A DNA stretch of 64,000 nucleotides from contig JAKAWG010000010.1 in NCBI GenBank assembly GCA_021817045.1, forward strand, positions 34,211 to 98,210, given 5' to 3'. Both the position numbers and the translations under genes were made by a program. Position 1 is the first letter of the stretch. Each line of letters begins with the position of its first letter. The notes beneath the pieces are model-generated. The model did not search any database. It worked only from the letters and a program-made list of their open reading frames with translations, and had not been told where the DNA came from. The stretch comes from Acidobacteriota bacterium (GTDB lineage: Bacteria > Acidobacteriota > Terriglobia > UBA7540). This document shows, piece after piece, positions 18,220 to 28,451 of the stretch.

Positions 18220-20982
18220 TCAGAAATGGAACTCCAGCGTCCCGTAAACGGTGATCGGCGCCCCAGGATAGGCAAAGGTGTAACCAGCAGACGAAGTGCC
18301 ATAGTAACCGCCGGAGGAGATGTATTCGTAGACGTTGTATCGCCTGTTCAGCATGTTTTGCAGGTCGACGTCGAAGGTGAGGAACTTGATGGGGAGACTA
18401 AGGGAAAGGTTGGCCGTTTCGTATGCGGGCATAGTCAGGTGGCTGGGTGCGGCGGTGGTGCACGCCCCGCTCACCAAGCCGCAGTTGTCGAAGATGTGTT
18501 GCGGGCCGACAAGCTGGAACCACAACTGAGGAAAGAGAATCGCGTGGTCCTTGCGCTGGACGGTGTAATTGAACCCTGAATTCCATGTGGTGGTGGGAAC
18601 ATAAGGCACCGGTAGCCCGCCAAAGAAGACGCCTCCGCTATAGAACGAGGTGTACTGCGCTGATTCACCGTTCAAGTTGGTGAAAACGCGCAGGTCAGTA
18701 ATCGGATCGACGTCAAAATACGCGTTGACGCCCTGATACCACGAGCTGCCGCTAGTGTTAATCACGTTGCCGTTTCCGAGCTCGACAGACAACTGCTCGT
18801 TCGCGTACCGCAGGTGATAATAGGAAGCGCCGAGCAAAACGTTCTTCACGTGGCCGATGCTCGGGAAATGAACCTTGAAACCTCCTTGGGTGTATATTGC
18901 GCTCGCGAGGATGTAGTTCGTTGCGGGATCAAGGCTCTGGAAAAGCCCGCCGCCGCCGCCCAGAGACGGCGACCGATAAACCTTCGCGTAACTGCCGTAG
19001 AACGACAGCCAGGACCACGGCTGAAAAGCACCGCTGAGGGAAGGCTCGACTCCAGTACGAGCCGCTTTCGAGCCGCACGAGGAGCCTTGGTCCACAGTGA
19101 CGACTGGCACGTCCGGGGTGAAAGACGCGCCCGTAAGAACGCAGTGACTGGTAAGCGTAGCCAGCACGCCTGGAGCAAACGTGAAATCCTGCAATGTGCC
19201 GGAATAGGAGTTGACTGCGAATCTGTCAAACCGCACACCGGGCGTGATGCTCACACTCCCGATCGGGTGGAAGGCATCCTGAACGAAGCCCGCGAAGTTA
19301 TCCTGGTCGAAGTATGTGGAGCGAATCTTACCGCCAATGTTGACGATCTGTCCGGAACCACTGCCGCCCAAAGCCGGATCAAAGAAGTTGTTCCGGGTGT
19401 TGTAAATATCATGAACAAAATAGCCGCCTTCAGAGATCTTGTTGTGGGGAAGATCTTCGCTTACCAAGAGTTGGTCACCTATCGTATTCTGGCGCGGGTT
19501 GTTATATTCGTTCACTTGGTTGGGAGTGATATAGAGGTCGTTCGTGCGCCTGTGCTGGCGGAATTCGTTCGTGTACCAGGTCTGGTTTTGCACGCCGGTC
19601 GAAGCAGTAAGCAGAAAAATCTCTTTTGCGTAAACCATTCCCAACTGGTCGGCGTCGTACTTGTTGTAGTTGTCAAAAGGCAGGGTGCTGTAAAAGCCCG
19701 AAGTTGCCTGGCTGTAAAGCTCGGCACCCGGAACGTCAAGTCCTTGCATGGTAAGGCCCGGCACGTCCGTCATCGGAATGATCTGGGTGCGGTAGCCGCC
19801 GGCTCTCGCATAATAACCCCCAACGTCAAAGATGCCTGTCTGGAATGATTTCGTCGTCTTGACGTAGAGCGCGCCGTCTCGGCTTGGGTTTGCGAACCCG
19901 TCTGGGCCGACCCGGAAGTTGTTGCCGTCGCCTAACCCGCCGGCAAAGGCCGCTGACCAGCCGTGCCAGAGGCCGCTCACCGCGTTCAGCTCGAGATTCT
20001 TCTGATCGTAACTTCCGCCGCTCAGATAGGCATCGAGGTGCGCCTTGGAAGCGGGCTGCACAGGTACGAAATCAACGGACCCGCCAATATCGGTGTAATA
20101 GCGATTCGCAGGATCACCCGGCCCATAGGTGACGTTCGTGTTCTGGAACATTTCGGTCTGTGGCAGAGATGCTGACGGCCACAGCCCGCTGGCCGCATCC
20201 ACGATCGGGATGCCATCGAGTGTGACGCCGAGCGAGCCAGGGTATGTGTAGCCGCCGTAGCCGCCCCAGCCCTGGTTAATTCCGTTGATGGCGATAGTGG
20301 CTTTCGTTTGCCCGGTGGGACCGTAGCCGGTGACGTTTGCGCCTGGAGCCATGGAAATGATCTGTGGCGCGCCGGCCAGCGGACCGACGGCGTCCATCTC
20401 CTTCCGGCCGAGTACCCGCAGAGTCTGGTCCGACTTGAATACGTCCTGCTGCGATGGCTGGAGCGTTGCTCCTGGCACGGCGCTCGCCGTCACCTGCACG
20501 GTTTGCTTTGCGCCCTGGAGCACGAGCTGCGCGTGCACGGTGGCGTGCTCTTGAGCCTGTAATGCGACTTGTTCTGTGTAAATCTGGAAGCCGGTTTGCT
20601 TGATCGTTACCAGGTAACGAGCAGTGGTCAAGCTGCTTACGCTAAAGCGTCCTTGGGCGTCCGTCGTCGTACCCGTGGCAGTACCGGTTGTGGTATCCGT
20701 CACCGTAACGGTCGCCCCAGGAATCGCGCCACCCGAGGGATCCAGCACCTGCCCGCTAATGCTGCCGCCCGATATCGCATTGGAATTGCCGGAGTCTGCT
20801 ACCTGAGCGCGAGCCGTAACGACCGCTCCAATCCAAAACAGTAAAGCGCTGCCCGTAATGATGACGCCTGCCCGGATCAGTCTTAGTAACATCAAATCCC
20901 TCCTCCACTCTTGACGTCTGATCGTGTTACGCCCCGATGACGGCAAGGTCATGAAATGAGCATGTTGTCGCTTGGATCGCAT
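18220..20982 (-). CDS. TonB-dependent receptor with N-terminal carboxypeptidase-regulatory-like domain
   Basis: SGGSISGQVLDPSGGAIPGATVTVTDTTTGTATGTTTDAQGRFSVSSLTTARY...; plug and barrel-like sequence; ends ...YGTLEFHF. Confidence 0.92.
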   Translation of the reverse strand: MRSKRQHAHFMTLPSSGRNTIRRQEWRRDLMLLRLIRAGVIITGSALLFWIGAVVTARAQVADSGNSNAISGGSISGQVLDPSGGAIPGATVTVTDTTTGTATGTTTDAQGRFSVSSLTTARYLVTIKQTGFQIYTEQVALQAQEHATVHAQLVLQGAKQTVQVTASAVPGATLQPSQQDVFKSDQTLRVLGRKEMDAVGPLAGAPQIISMAPGANVTGYGPTGQTKATIAINGINQGWGGYGGYTYPGSLGVTLDGIPIVDAASGLWPSASLPQTEMFQNTNVTYGPGDPANRYYTDIGGSVDFVPVQPASKAHLDAYLSGGSYDQKNLELNAVSGLWHGWSAAFAGGLGDGNNFRVGPDGFANPSRDGALYVKTTKSFQTGIFDVGGYYARAGGYRTQIIPMTDVPGLTMQGLDVPGAELYSQATSGFYSTLPFDNYNKYDADQLGMVYAKEIFLLTASTGVQNQTWYTNEFRQHRRTNDLYITPNQVNEYNNPRQNTIGDQLLVSEDLPHNKISEGGYFVHDIYNTRNNFFDPALGGSGSGQIVNIGGKIRSTYFDQDNFAGFVQDAFHPIGSVSITPGVRFDRFAVNSYSGTLQDFTFAPGVLATLTSHCVLTGASFTPDVPVVTVDQGSSCGSKAARTGVEPSLSGAFQPWSWLSFYGSYAKVYRSPSLGGGGGLFQSLDPATNYILASAIYTQGGFKVHFPSIGHVKNVLLGASYYHLRYANEQLSVELGNGNVINTSGSSWYQGVNAYFDVDPITDLRVFTNLNGESAQYTSFYSGGVFFGGLPVPYVPTTTWNSGFNYTVQRKDHAILFPQLWFQLVGPQHIFDNCGLVSGACTTAAPSHLTMPAYETANLSLSLPIKFLTFDVDLQNMLNRRYNVYEYISSGGYYGTSSAGYTFAYPGAPITVYGTLEFHF

Positions 20983-21125
20983 TGTCGTTTGCGAAGGTTA
21001 AGCTTGTGTGATCGCTGAATGAAATCTTGATTACGGATCGTCAGGGCGTTCGTTCGGCAGAAAGGCGGGGAAATGTCTTTCGGGAGGTTTGGGACAGAAA
21101 CCAGGGCGAAGAGCGGCAGCCTGCT

Positions 21126-23165
21126 TCAGGAGTCTCTCAACCTCTTGCTCGGGATGCGCACCAGACAGTAAGCGATGATGGCGAAGGCGATGAGAGAAAG
21201 CCAGCCGCCCCAGCGCGGGACGAAAGACAATGTGGTGACGCCGATTAGAACGTATGTGATTGAAGGGACGCCGGTGATAAACAGCGTTGCGAGCAGAATG
21301 CCCATAATGGCCTCGCCGGCAATGAAGCCAGAAGCGATCAGCGTGCCGCGCTCGTCGAATCGGGCCTTTTGTTCACCGGACAAAGTGGCGCGCCGAGCCA
21401 CCCGGTCCGCTGCCCACTTCAGCAAGCCGCCCACAAAGATCGCGGAAGTGGTTTCAAGAGGCAGATACATGCCGACAGCGATCAGCATGGGCGAAGGCGC
21501 CTGAATCAGGATGAGCGCCAGGCCCAGCAGAATGCCCATCAGCAGTAATCCCCAGGGCATCTGCCCGCCAACAATGCCTTGCGCGAGCTGCGCCATCAGG
21601 CCCGCTTGCGGCGCCGGCAACTGCAGCCCACCAATGCCGCCCGTATTGAGGTTAGCCTGGTTCAGCACGACGATCGGCCACATCAAAAAGAACGCCAGTG
21701 CCGTGACGCTGAAGATTTCGGCCACCTCCATTTTCCACGGCGTGCCACCGAGGATGTAGCCGGCCTTCAGGTCCTGCATCAGGCTTCCCGAAACGCAACA
21801 CGCGCAACAGACCACCGACGCCACGCCCAGAACCGCGGCCACGCCGCCAATACCTTTCACGCCGATGCCAACCATCAGCAGCGCGGCAACTACGAGCGCC
21901 ACCAAGGTGAGGCCCGAAACCGGATTGTTCGAGGAGCCGACGAGTCCTACCAGGTAACCCGCCACGGCCGCCAGGAAAAAGCCGCTGCCTGTCATCACCA
22001 GTGCCGCCAGGAGCGCGGCCCGCCAGCTATGAGCGAAGTGCTGATAGATGATGGTGATGGGAATCACCAGCGCGATGATGGCGCCGACGATCCATTGAAT
22101 AGGAATGTCGATATCCAGCCGCGTCCAGCCGCCATCTCCGTGGCCTGCTTCTTCGGAGGCGTGAAAGGCTCCGCGGATCGAGCGCAGGATGGAGCCGCGC
22201 ATTTTGAAGAGAGTATAAACCGCGCCGATGAGCATCGCCCCCACGGCGATGGGTCGCACCACGCTGAACCAGACGCTGTAGCTGAGCACGTTCCACGGGG
22301 CTACGCCGCCGGGCAGGGTCGCCCCCAGACGGTGCGGCAGGTCCGGATCGATAAAAAGCACAAGCGGGATCAGCACCAGCCACGCGAGCGCACCGCCGCA
22401 AAACGTAATCGCGGAAAGCATTGGCCCGATGATGTAGCCGATGCCGATGAGAGCGGGTGACGCGGAGGGCGTAGTGTAAGCGATTCCGCCGCTGTAGCTC
22501 ACCGTGCCCAGCGTGCGTTGTTCAAAACCTGAAAAGGTGATGAGAGACTTGGGAAAACGGACAAAAAAGGAGACGGAGTCCATGAACAGTTGGAAGCCTT
22601 TTTGGTCCTTCAGCACCTGGAGCAGAGCACCCAGACCCATCGCGCCGAAAATATATCGCGGAGCATCCGCGGCCCCGGTTTGGCCTGCCTTCACGATCTC
22701 CGCGCTGGCCGTGCTTTCCGGAAACGGCAAATCCGATTCCACGCACAACGGGCGGCGCAGAACAATGATGAAGAAGATGCCGAGCAAGCCGCCCGCCAGC
22801 AGAATCATGGCGCTCACCCAAAAATGGCCGCTGAGGTTGCTCCATAGGCGATGCCCCCCCACTTTCACCATCAAGAAGGCGGGGATCGTGAAGATGGCTC
22901 CGGCCACCAGCGCTTCGCCCACCGAGGCTGCGGTTCGCGCGATGTTTTGCTCGAGTACGCCGCCACGGAAGAACGGCAGCCGGAACAGTGCAACCGCGAT
23001 GACGGCGGCGGGAATTGTAGCCGCCACAGTTTGGCCCGCCTTCATCCCGAGGTACGCGTTGGCGGCTCCGAAAATGAAGGCCATCACGATCCCGGCTATC
23101 ACTGCCTTGAGTGTGAATTCGCGCTCCTTCGAATCGTACGGGACGTAGGGCTTGAATTCGGACAC
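21126..23165 (-). CDS. OPT family oligopeptide transporter
   Basis: 679 aa polytopic protein, EFTLKAVIAGIVMAFIFGAANAYLGMKAGQTVAATIPAAVIA..., typical of OPT superfamily. Confidence 0.9.
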   Translation of the reverse strand: MSEFKPYVPYDSKEREFTLKAVIAGIVMAFIFGAANAYLGMKAGQTVAATIPAAVIAVALFRLPFFRGGVLEQNIARTAASVGEALVAGAIFTIPAFLMVKVGGHRLWSNLSGHFWVSAMILLAGGLLGIFFIIVLRRPLCVESDLPFPESTASAEIVKAGQTGAADAPRYIFGAMGLGALLQVLKDQKGFQLFMDSVSFFVRFPKSLITFSGFEQRTLGTVSYSGGIAYTTPSASPALIGIGYIIGPMLSAITFCGGALAWLVLIPLVLFIDPDLPHRLGATLPGGVAPWNVLSYSVWFSVVRPIAVGAMLIGAVYTLFKMRGSILRSIRGAFHASEEAGHGDGGWTRLDIDIPIQWIVGAIIALVIPITIIYQHFAHSWRAALLAALVMTGSGFFLAAVAGYLVGLVGSSNNPVSGLTLVALVVAALLMVGIGVKGIGGVAAVLGVASVVCCACCVSGSLMQDLKAGYILGGTPWKMEVAEIFSVTALAFFLMWPIVVLNQANLNTGGIGGLQLPAPQAGLMAQLAQGIVGGQMPWGLLLMGILLGLALILIQAPSPMLIAVGMYLPLETTSAIFVGGLLKWAADRVARRATLSGEQKARFDERGTLIASGFIAGEAIMGILLATLFITGVPSITYVLIGVTTLSFVPRWGGWLSLIAFAIIAYCLVRIPSKRLRDS

Positions 23166-23582
23166 GTTCTCACCTCTCTCGAATTCGGCGGCCGAAGCAG
23201 GAAAGCCGCGTCGATTGATGCGAAAGTGGAATATAGCATGGTAGGAATTCTGTTGCTAAGGAATGCAAACTGAGTTGAACGGTCCCGCCGACCAGCAAGG
23301 CATCTTCCTCTCTTTTGCAGGTCGCCCAGCAAAGCAAAACGGAGTGGGATTCATCACAAGAAGGTGTGAGCGTCATCACATTAAAAGGTACTAATCTGTG
23401 CCATTCTTTTTCCCAGTGGCGTGGAAACGGGAGTTGTTGAGCGTGTGGTTTCCAATCAACAGCATCGAAAAATCCAGCTAAGAGACGCCAGGCGGTGTGT
23501 CGCTATTTGATGAGCGACCGAGTCTCGCATCTCCAGCCTCCCGTGGGGGAAACAATCACCACAAATGATGAGGAGGCGAAGC

Positions 23583-24773
23583 ATGTCAACCGAGCGTGAA
23601 GTCATCGTGTTAAGCGCGGTTCGAACCGCGATTGGGAGGTACGGTGGTTCACTCAAGGATTTATCCCCCACCGAGTTGGGCGCAATCGTTACGCGGGAAT
23701 CCATCAAGCGCGCGGGAATTGAGCCCTCCGAGGTGGGACACGTAGTATTTGGAAACGTCATCCATACAGACGCCAAGGATATGTACCTGGCGCGCGTGGC
23801 CGCGGTCCGCGGTGGAATCCCGGTAGAGACACCCGCCTTTACCGTCAATCGAGTTTGTGGAAGCGGATTGCAGGCGATCATTTCGGCGGCCCAAATCATT
23901 CGCCTGGGAGAGACCAATGTGGCTGTGGCCGGCGGGACGGAGAGCATGAGCCGCGGTCCCTATTGGCTGCCCAACCTCCGCTGGGGACAGCGCATGAACA
24001 ACGCCACGGCGGTGGACGTGATGGTTGGCGCCATCACCGACCCGTTTGACGAAGTTCACATGGGTATAACCGCGGAGAATGTGGCACGGAAATGGGAAAT
24101 TTCGCGCGAGGATCAAGACGCCTTTGCTGCCGAAAGCCACCGGCGTGCTCTCGAGGCGATTCAGGAATGCCGGTTCGCCTCACAGATCGTGCCGATCGAG
24201 CTCAAGGTCAAGGGTGGTTCGGTGACATTTGACAAAGACGAAGGTCCCAGGAAGGATGCGACCCTGGAGAATCTCGCCAAGCTAAAGCCGGTTTTCGACA
24301 AAGCCGGCACGGTCACTGCCGGCAACGCGTCAAGCATCAATGACGCCGCGGCCGGCGTAGTTTTGATGGAAAGAAGAGCTGCCGAAGACCGCGGGTTGAA
24401 ACCCCTCGCCAAGCTCATGGACTACACCACGGCGGGGGTCGAACCCAAGTACATGGGCATTGGTCCGGTGCCGGCGGTCAGAAAGCTCCTGGGGAAAACG
24501 GGCCTGACGTTCAACGATCTGGACGTGTTCGAAGGCAACGAAGCTTTTGCCGCGCAGGCGCTGGCCGTCATCCGCGAGCTCGAAGTTCCCCTTGACAAGG
24601 TAAATCCCAACGGCGGCGCCATCGCTTTGGGACATCCCATCGGAGCGAGCGCCGCGATTCTCGTTGTGAAGGCGCTGCACGAACTGCGCCGCACCGGCGG
24701 CCGGTGCGGGCTCGTCACGCTGTGCATTGGAGGCGGCCAGGGCATCGCCGCCATTTTTGAAAACCTGAATTGA
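23583..24773 (+). CDS. phaA: Acetyl-CoA acetyltransferase (beta-ketothiolase)
   Basis: VVLSAVRTAIGRYGG, NRVCGSGLQAI, GGTESMSRGPYWL, NPNGGAIALGHPIGASAA, CIGGGQGIA; GAGGAGG RBS before ATG 23583. Confidence 0.93.
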   Translation: MSTEREVIVLSAVRTAIGRYGGSLKDLSPTELGAIVTRESIKRAGIEPSEVGHVVFGNVIHTDAKDMYLARVAAVRGGIPVETPAFTVNRVCGSGLQAIISAAQIIRLGETNVAVAGGTESMSRGPYWLPNLRWGQRMNNATAVDVMVGAITDPFDEVHMGITAENVARKWEISREDQDAFAAESHRRALEAIQECRFASQIVPIELKVKGGSVTFDKDEGPRKDATLENLAKLKPVFDKAGTVTAGNASSINDAAAGVVLMERRAAEDRGLKPLAKLMDYTTAGVEPKYMGIGPVPAVRKLLGKTGLTFNDLDVFEGNEAFAAQALAVIRELEVPLDKVNPNGGAIALGHPIGASAAILVVKALHELRRTGGRCGLVTLCIGGGQGIAAIFENLN

Positions 24774-24801
24774 CTGCCGAATGGGCAAAGGAGGATAAGC
24801 C

Positions 24802-25587
24802 ATGTCGACCCTCCAGGTTGAATACGCAAAAGAGGTTCACTTTGTTAAAGAGCTCGAGGGAAAAGTTGCCCTCGTGACCGGCGCAAGCCGAGGGATTGGG
24901 CGCGCAATAGCGCTCGAGCTTGCGGCCCACGGGGCGACCGTGGCGATCAACTTCCGCACCCGCCTGACTCAGGCCGAAGCGCTTCGCGATGAATTGCGCG
25001 AGGCAGGTGTGGAGGGCATCCTCGTGCAAGGGGATATTGCCCTGCGCGATGAGGCTCGCCGCGTGGTGAAAGCGGTGCTTGATTCCTGCAAGCACCTCGA
25101 AATTCTCGTCAATAACGCCGGCATCACGCGCGACCGCTCGTTGCGCAAAATGACGGACGACGAATGGACGGCTGTGATCAACACGAACTTGAACGGCGCC
25201 TACTACTGCATGAGCGCGGCACTATCGGCGATGATCGCGCAGAAGTACGGGCGCATCGTAAATATCAGCTCGTTTGTAGGCCAGGCCGGTAACTTCGGGC
25301 AGGCAAACTACGCAGCCAGTAAGGCGGCCCTCATCGGTTTCACCAAAGTTTTGGCGCTCGAGATGGCGCGTTATAACATCACCGCCAACGTCATCGCGCC
25401 GGGATTTACCGAAACCGACATGCTCGCGCACATTCCGCCGGAGATCATGGAGCAGATTAAAGCCAGGATTCCGCTGGGACGGCTTGGGCTGCCGGAAGAG
25501 GTCGCCAAAGCGGCCGCCTTCCTGATTATGAACGGCGACTACATCACCGGCCAGCAGATCAACGTGAACGGCGGCATTTATATGTAA
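24802..25587 (+). CDS. phaB: Acetoacetyl-CoA reductase / 3-oxoacyl-ACP reductase (SDR)
   Basis: VTGASRGIGRAIALELA, NNAGITRD, YAASKAALIGFTK; directly follows phaA. Confidence 0.88.
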   Translation: MSTLQVEYAKEVHFVKELEGKVALVTGASRGIGRAIALELAAHGATVAINFRTRLTQAEALRDELREAGVEGILVQGDIALRDEARRVVKAVLDSCKHLEILVNNAGITRDRSLRKMTDDEWTAVINTNLNGAYYCMSAALSAMIAQKYGRIVNISSFVGQAGNFGQANYAASKAALIGFTKVLALEMARYNITANVIAPGFTETDMLAHIPPEIMEQIKARIPLGRLGLPEEVAKAAAFLIMNGDYITGQQINVNGGIYM

Positions 25588-25591
25588 CCTC

Positions 25592-26158
25592 TTACCGCGT
25601 GGAACGGCCGGGCGGCTTCCGGCTGCGGGGTGAGGGGTGGGGTTTGCGGGTTGAAAGCAACCCCTCCAACTCCTCCACGCGGCGGCGAAGCGCGGCGACC
25701 TCAGTGCTCTCGGCTTCGCGGCTACGGGGGCCCGGCGCCGTTTCAGAGTCGGACTCCCGCGTGGCGCTGGGGCGTGCCGCGTGCGGCTCGCGAGGCGAAC
25801 TTATAAAATCGAACGGATTCAGCGCCGGCGACATCGCGCGGAGCGCGGTCTGGTACATCTCGAACGCAGCTTTGATGTAGTTCAGCGCGCCCTCTTGAGT
25901 CACACGGCCCGAAGCCACCACCATCTGGCGTAATACATTGAGAGGAAAGACAGAATCGGGCGACTTGGCGTGTTCCACGATGATCTGCGTGAGGATGAGG
26001 CGGGTAAGGTCCTCGCCGGTTGCCGCGTCCAGCACCTGCACCTCATTCCCGTCGCGGACGAGCTGGGCCACTTCGTCCAGATTGACGTATTGGCTGCGAG
26101 CCGTGTCGTAAAGGCGGCGGTTCTCATACTTCTTGATCACGATCTTCTTGGGCGCCAT
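25592..26158 (-). CDS. phaR: Polyhydroxyalkanoate synthesis regulator PhaR
   Basis: KKIVIKKYENRRLYDTARSQYVNLDEVAQLVRDGNEVQVLDAATGEDLTRLILTQIIVEH; hallmark PhaR N-terminal DNA-binding domain. Confidence 0.95.
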   Translation of the reverse strand: MAPKKIVIKKYENRRLYDTARSQYVNLDEVAQLVRDGNEVQVLDAATGEDLTRLILTQIIVEHAKSPDSVFPLNVLRQMVVASGRVTQEGALNYIKAAFEMYQTALRAMSPALNPFDFISSPREPHAARPSATRESDSETAPGPRSREAESTEVAALRRRVEELEGLLSTRKPHPSPRSRKPPGRSTR

Positions 26159-26198
26159 TTGTGAATTCCCTTTGCATCATTTTTTCTTCATTTTTCAC

Positions 26199-26226
26199 TT
26201 GACAGCGACAGCCGAAGCGGTATGAT
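26199..26226 (+). promoter_or_regulatory. Sigma70-like promoter for the phasin/PhaE/PhaC genes
   Basis: TTGACA (26199-26204) - 16 nt - TATGAT (26221-26226). Confidence 0.75.
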
Positions 26227-26233
26227 GTAGATG

Positions 26234-26263
26234 AATGCTGCAGTGCAGCATTTCCTGCAGCAT
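26234..26263. promoter_or_regulatory. Putative PhaR operator (TGC/GCA-rich palindrome)
   Basis: AATGCTGCAGTGCAGCATT, symmetric around a central base, plus a third CTGCAGCAT site immediately downstream of the -10. Confidence 0.65.
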
Positions 26264-26292
26264 ATCACGATGGACTAAGAAAGGAGCAGAAC

Positions 26293-26637
26293 ATGCCAGC
26301 ACCAGCGAAGTCAAGCAAAGACGCCGCGAAGGGGGTGTACGAGTTCGCGGAGACCTTCCTTCCTCTGTATGAGAAAGGTGTAGAACACATGGCGGAGATC
26401 CAGAAGAAGTCCCTGGAGCTTGCCGCCCGGCAGAACACAGAGTGGACCGGAGCGTTGAAGAAAGCGTTCCATTTCGCGCCCGAGACGCCAGCCGCATTCT
26501 GGATCGATGCAGCGGGACGGACGTTCGAAAAATACGTGGACATTCAGAAGGAGTTCATTGAGCACGTGGTCGACCAAGCCCATGCCGCGGCCAAGTTCAA
26601 TCGGGAATACGGCGAAGCAGAGCGCAAGGAAGCGTGA
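26293..26637 (+). CDS. phaP: Phasin-like polyhydroxyalkanoate granule protein
   Basis: 114 aa amphipathic helical protein (YEFAETFLPLYEKGVEHMAEIQKKSLELAARQNTEWTGALKKAF) in PHA cluster. Confidence 0.65.
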   Translation: MPAPAKSSKDAAKGVYEFAETFLPLYEKGVEHMAEIQKKSLELAARQNTEWTGALKKAFHFAPETPAAFWIDAAGRTFEKYVDIQKEFIEHVVDQAHAAAKFNREYGEAERKEA

Positions 26638-26897
26638 GGCCGCGCCGAGGGGGCCTTTGCCAGGGATTAACTTCGCCGCCCGCGTGGAGGGTGTGGAGAA
26701 CCGGGTGGGGGCGTGAGAAACGGTGTGTGTCTCGGTGACGAGCGTCACAGCCGGAAGCTGAAAGCTGCTGCAGGCTTGCAGGTGTAGGATGCTCGTCTCT
26801 GAGGGACCGCCGAGAGGTCCAGCCTGCACCAGGCTTGCCGCGAGGATGCCGGGTGTAGTGTCCGAGGCGGTAACTACTGGGGCGAAAGGAGTTGCGA

Positions 26898-27284
26898 ATG
26901 GCCAACGAACAGACGAACGATGGCAATGCCAGCGAAGCGACGGACGCCTGGCGGCAGGTACGGGACGCTTGGCTTGAGAACTGGGCGAAGGTCATGGTCG
27001 AAGCCGTAAATACGGATGCCTATGCCAAAGCGACCGGGACGCTCCTCGATAGTTACCTCACGGCGTCGGGGCCGGTCCGGGAGGCGATGGAGAAAGTCAT
27101 GTTGTCGCTTCTCGCGCAGCTCAGTATGCCTTCCCGTGCCGATGTCTTAGGCGTCGCGGAACGAATGACGAATATCGAGATGAGGCTCGACGACATGGAT
27201 GCCAAGCTGGATCGGATCGAGCGATTAGTTTCCAAATCGCCCATGGGGACACCGGCGGGAAGAGCTAAGAAACGGCGGCAGTAG
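26898..27284 (+). CDS. phaE: Short PhaE-like subunit of class III PHA synthase
   Basis: 129 aa; WRQVRDAWLENWAKVMVEAVNTDAYAKATGTLLDSYLTASGPVREAMEKVMLSLLAQLSMPSRADVLGVAERMTNIEMRLDDMDAKLDRIE resembles PhaE C-terminal region; RBS AAAGGAG. Confidence 0.7.
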   Translation: MANEQTNDGNASEATDAWRQVRDAWLENWAKVMVEAVNTDAYAKATGTLLDSYLTASGPVREAMEKVMLSLLAQLSMPSRADVLGVAERMTNIEMRLDDMDAKLDRIERLVSKSPMGTPAGRAKKRRQ

Positions 27285-27286
27285 CC

Positions 27287-28369
27287 ATGATGCTCGGGGC
27301 GAAAGCGGCGGATTCGGTTACGAAATTTGACGAGCGGCTTATGACGCTTGTCGAGGCGATGACCACACAGGCGGCGATCGCGCAAACGCCGAAGGGGTTG
27401 CTGTGGGCGCTGAACAAGGCCAGGCTTTATCGGTACGTGCCGGTGCGGCCTGCCGGACAGCGGCATCCGGTTCCTCTCCTGCTTGTCTTTGCACTGATGA
27501 ACCGGCCTTACATTATGGATCTGCGGCCGGGTCACAGCTTCGTAGAGTTCATGCTCGGCCGCGGCTACGATGTTTACCTGCTCGATTGGGGAGTTCCCGG
27601 CCCGGAAGACAAGAACCTGAAGTTCGATGATTACACTCTCGACTATCTGCCGCGCGCCATCCGGAAAATGAAAGCCGTGAGCGGCGCGGAAGAGTTCAGC
27701 TTGCTGGGCTGGTGCATCGGGGCAATTCTGGTGACGGTCTACGCGGCTTTGCGTCCGGACGCCGGCCTGCGTAACCTGTTGCTGCTGACGGCGCCGCTGG
27801 ACTTCTCGAAACCAGAAAAGATTACGTTCGCACATTGGGTGGGCGAGCGTTACTTCGACGTTAACAAGGTGCTCGCCGCATTTGGCAACATGCCCGGCGA
27901 GATGATCGATTACGGCGCCAAGGCGCTGAAACCTGTGGAGAATTACATCGGAAACTATGTGAAGCTTTGCGACAGCCTGGAAAATCCCAAAGCGGTTGAA
28001 TCCTGGCACGCGATGAACACCTGGGTGACGGACAACATCCCGATGGCCGGCGCTACCTTCCGGCAGTTGATTGTGGATCTCTACCGCAACGACCGCCTCA
28101 TGAAAGGAACCTGGATGATCCGGGGCGAGCGCGTGGATGTGAGCCACATCCGCGCCAATCTGTTCACCCTGATCGCCGAGGCTGATCACATCACGCCTCC
28201 GTGCCAATCCGAAACCATCAACGAACGGGTCGAAAGCAAGGACAAAGAGCTTTTGCGCATTCCCGGCGGCCACATCGGCATTATGGCCGGGAGCGCAGCG
28301 GCAAAGACCACTTGGCCGCGTATCGATCAATGGCTGTCGGCACGCTCGCGGAAACTACCCCGCCGGTGA
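27287..28369 (+). CDS. phaC: Class III poly(3-hydroxyalkanoate) synthase catalytic subunit
   Basis: RPYIMDLRPGHSFVEFMLGRGYDVYLLDWGVPG, lipase-like box GWCIGA, LIAEADHITPP, GGHIGIM. Confidence 0.93.
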   Translation: MMLGAKAADSVTKFDERLMTLVEAMTTQAAIAQTPKGLLWALNKARLYRYVPVRPAGQRHPVPLLLVFALMNRPYIMDLRPGHSFVEFMLGRGYDVYLLDWGVPGPEDKNLKFDDYTLDYLPRAIRKMKAVSGAEEFSLLGWCIGAILVTVYAALRPDAGLRNLLLLTAPLDFSKPEKITFAHWVGERYFDVNKVLAAFGNMPGEMIDYGAKALKPVENYIGNYVKLCDSLENPKAVESWHAMNTWVTDNIPMAGATFRQLIVDLYRNDRLMKGTWMIRGERVDVSHIRANLFTLIAEADHITPPCQSETINERVESKDKELLRIPGGHIGIMAGSAAAKTTWPRIDQWLSARSRKLPRR

Positions 28370-28451
28370 CGTGAGTGCATTGCCGGGTGTGACGTCGCCG
28401 GGGGTTTCGCCATCGGCGGGGAAACAGCCGAAGCAGTCGCGGAGGGGTGCT

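Noticed and set aside
18814-19848. 344-aa plus-strand ORF
   Set aside because: Antisense to TonB receptor 18220-20982.
21579-22460. 293-aa plus-strand ORF rich in His/Arg/Gln
   Set aside because: Antisense to the OPT transporter; shadow composition of a membrane protein gene.
27053-28330. 425-aa minus-strand ORF opposite phaC
   Set aside because: Antisense frame to clear PhaE/PhaC coding; no recognisable protein motifs.
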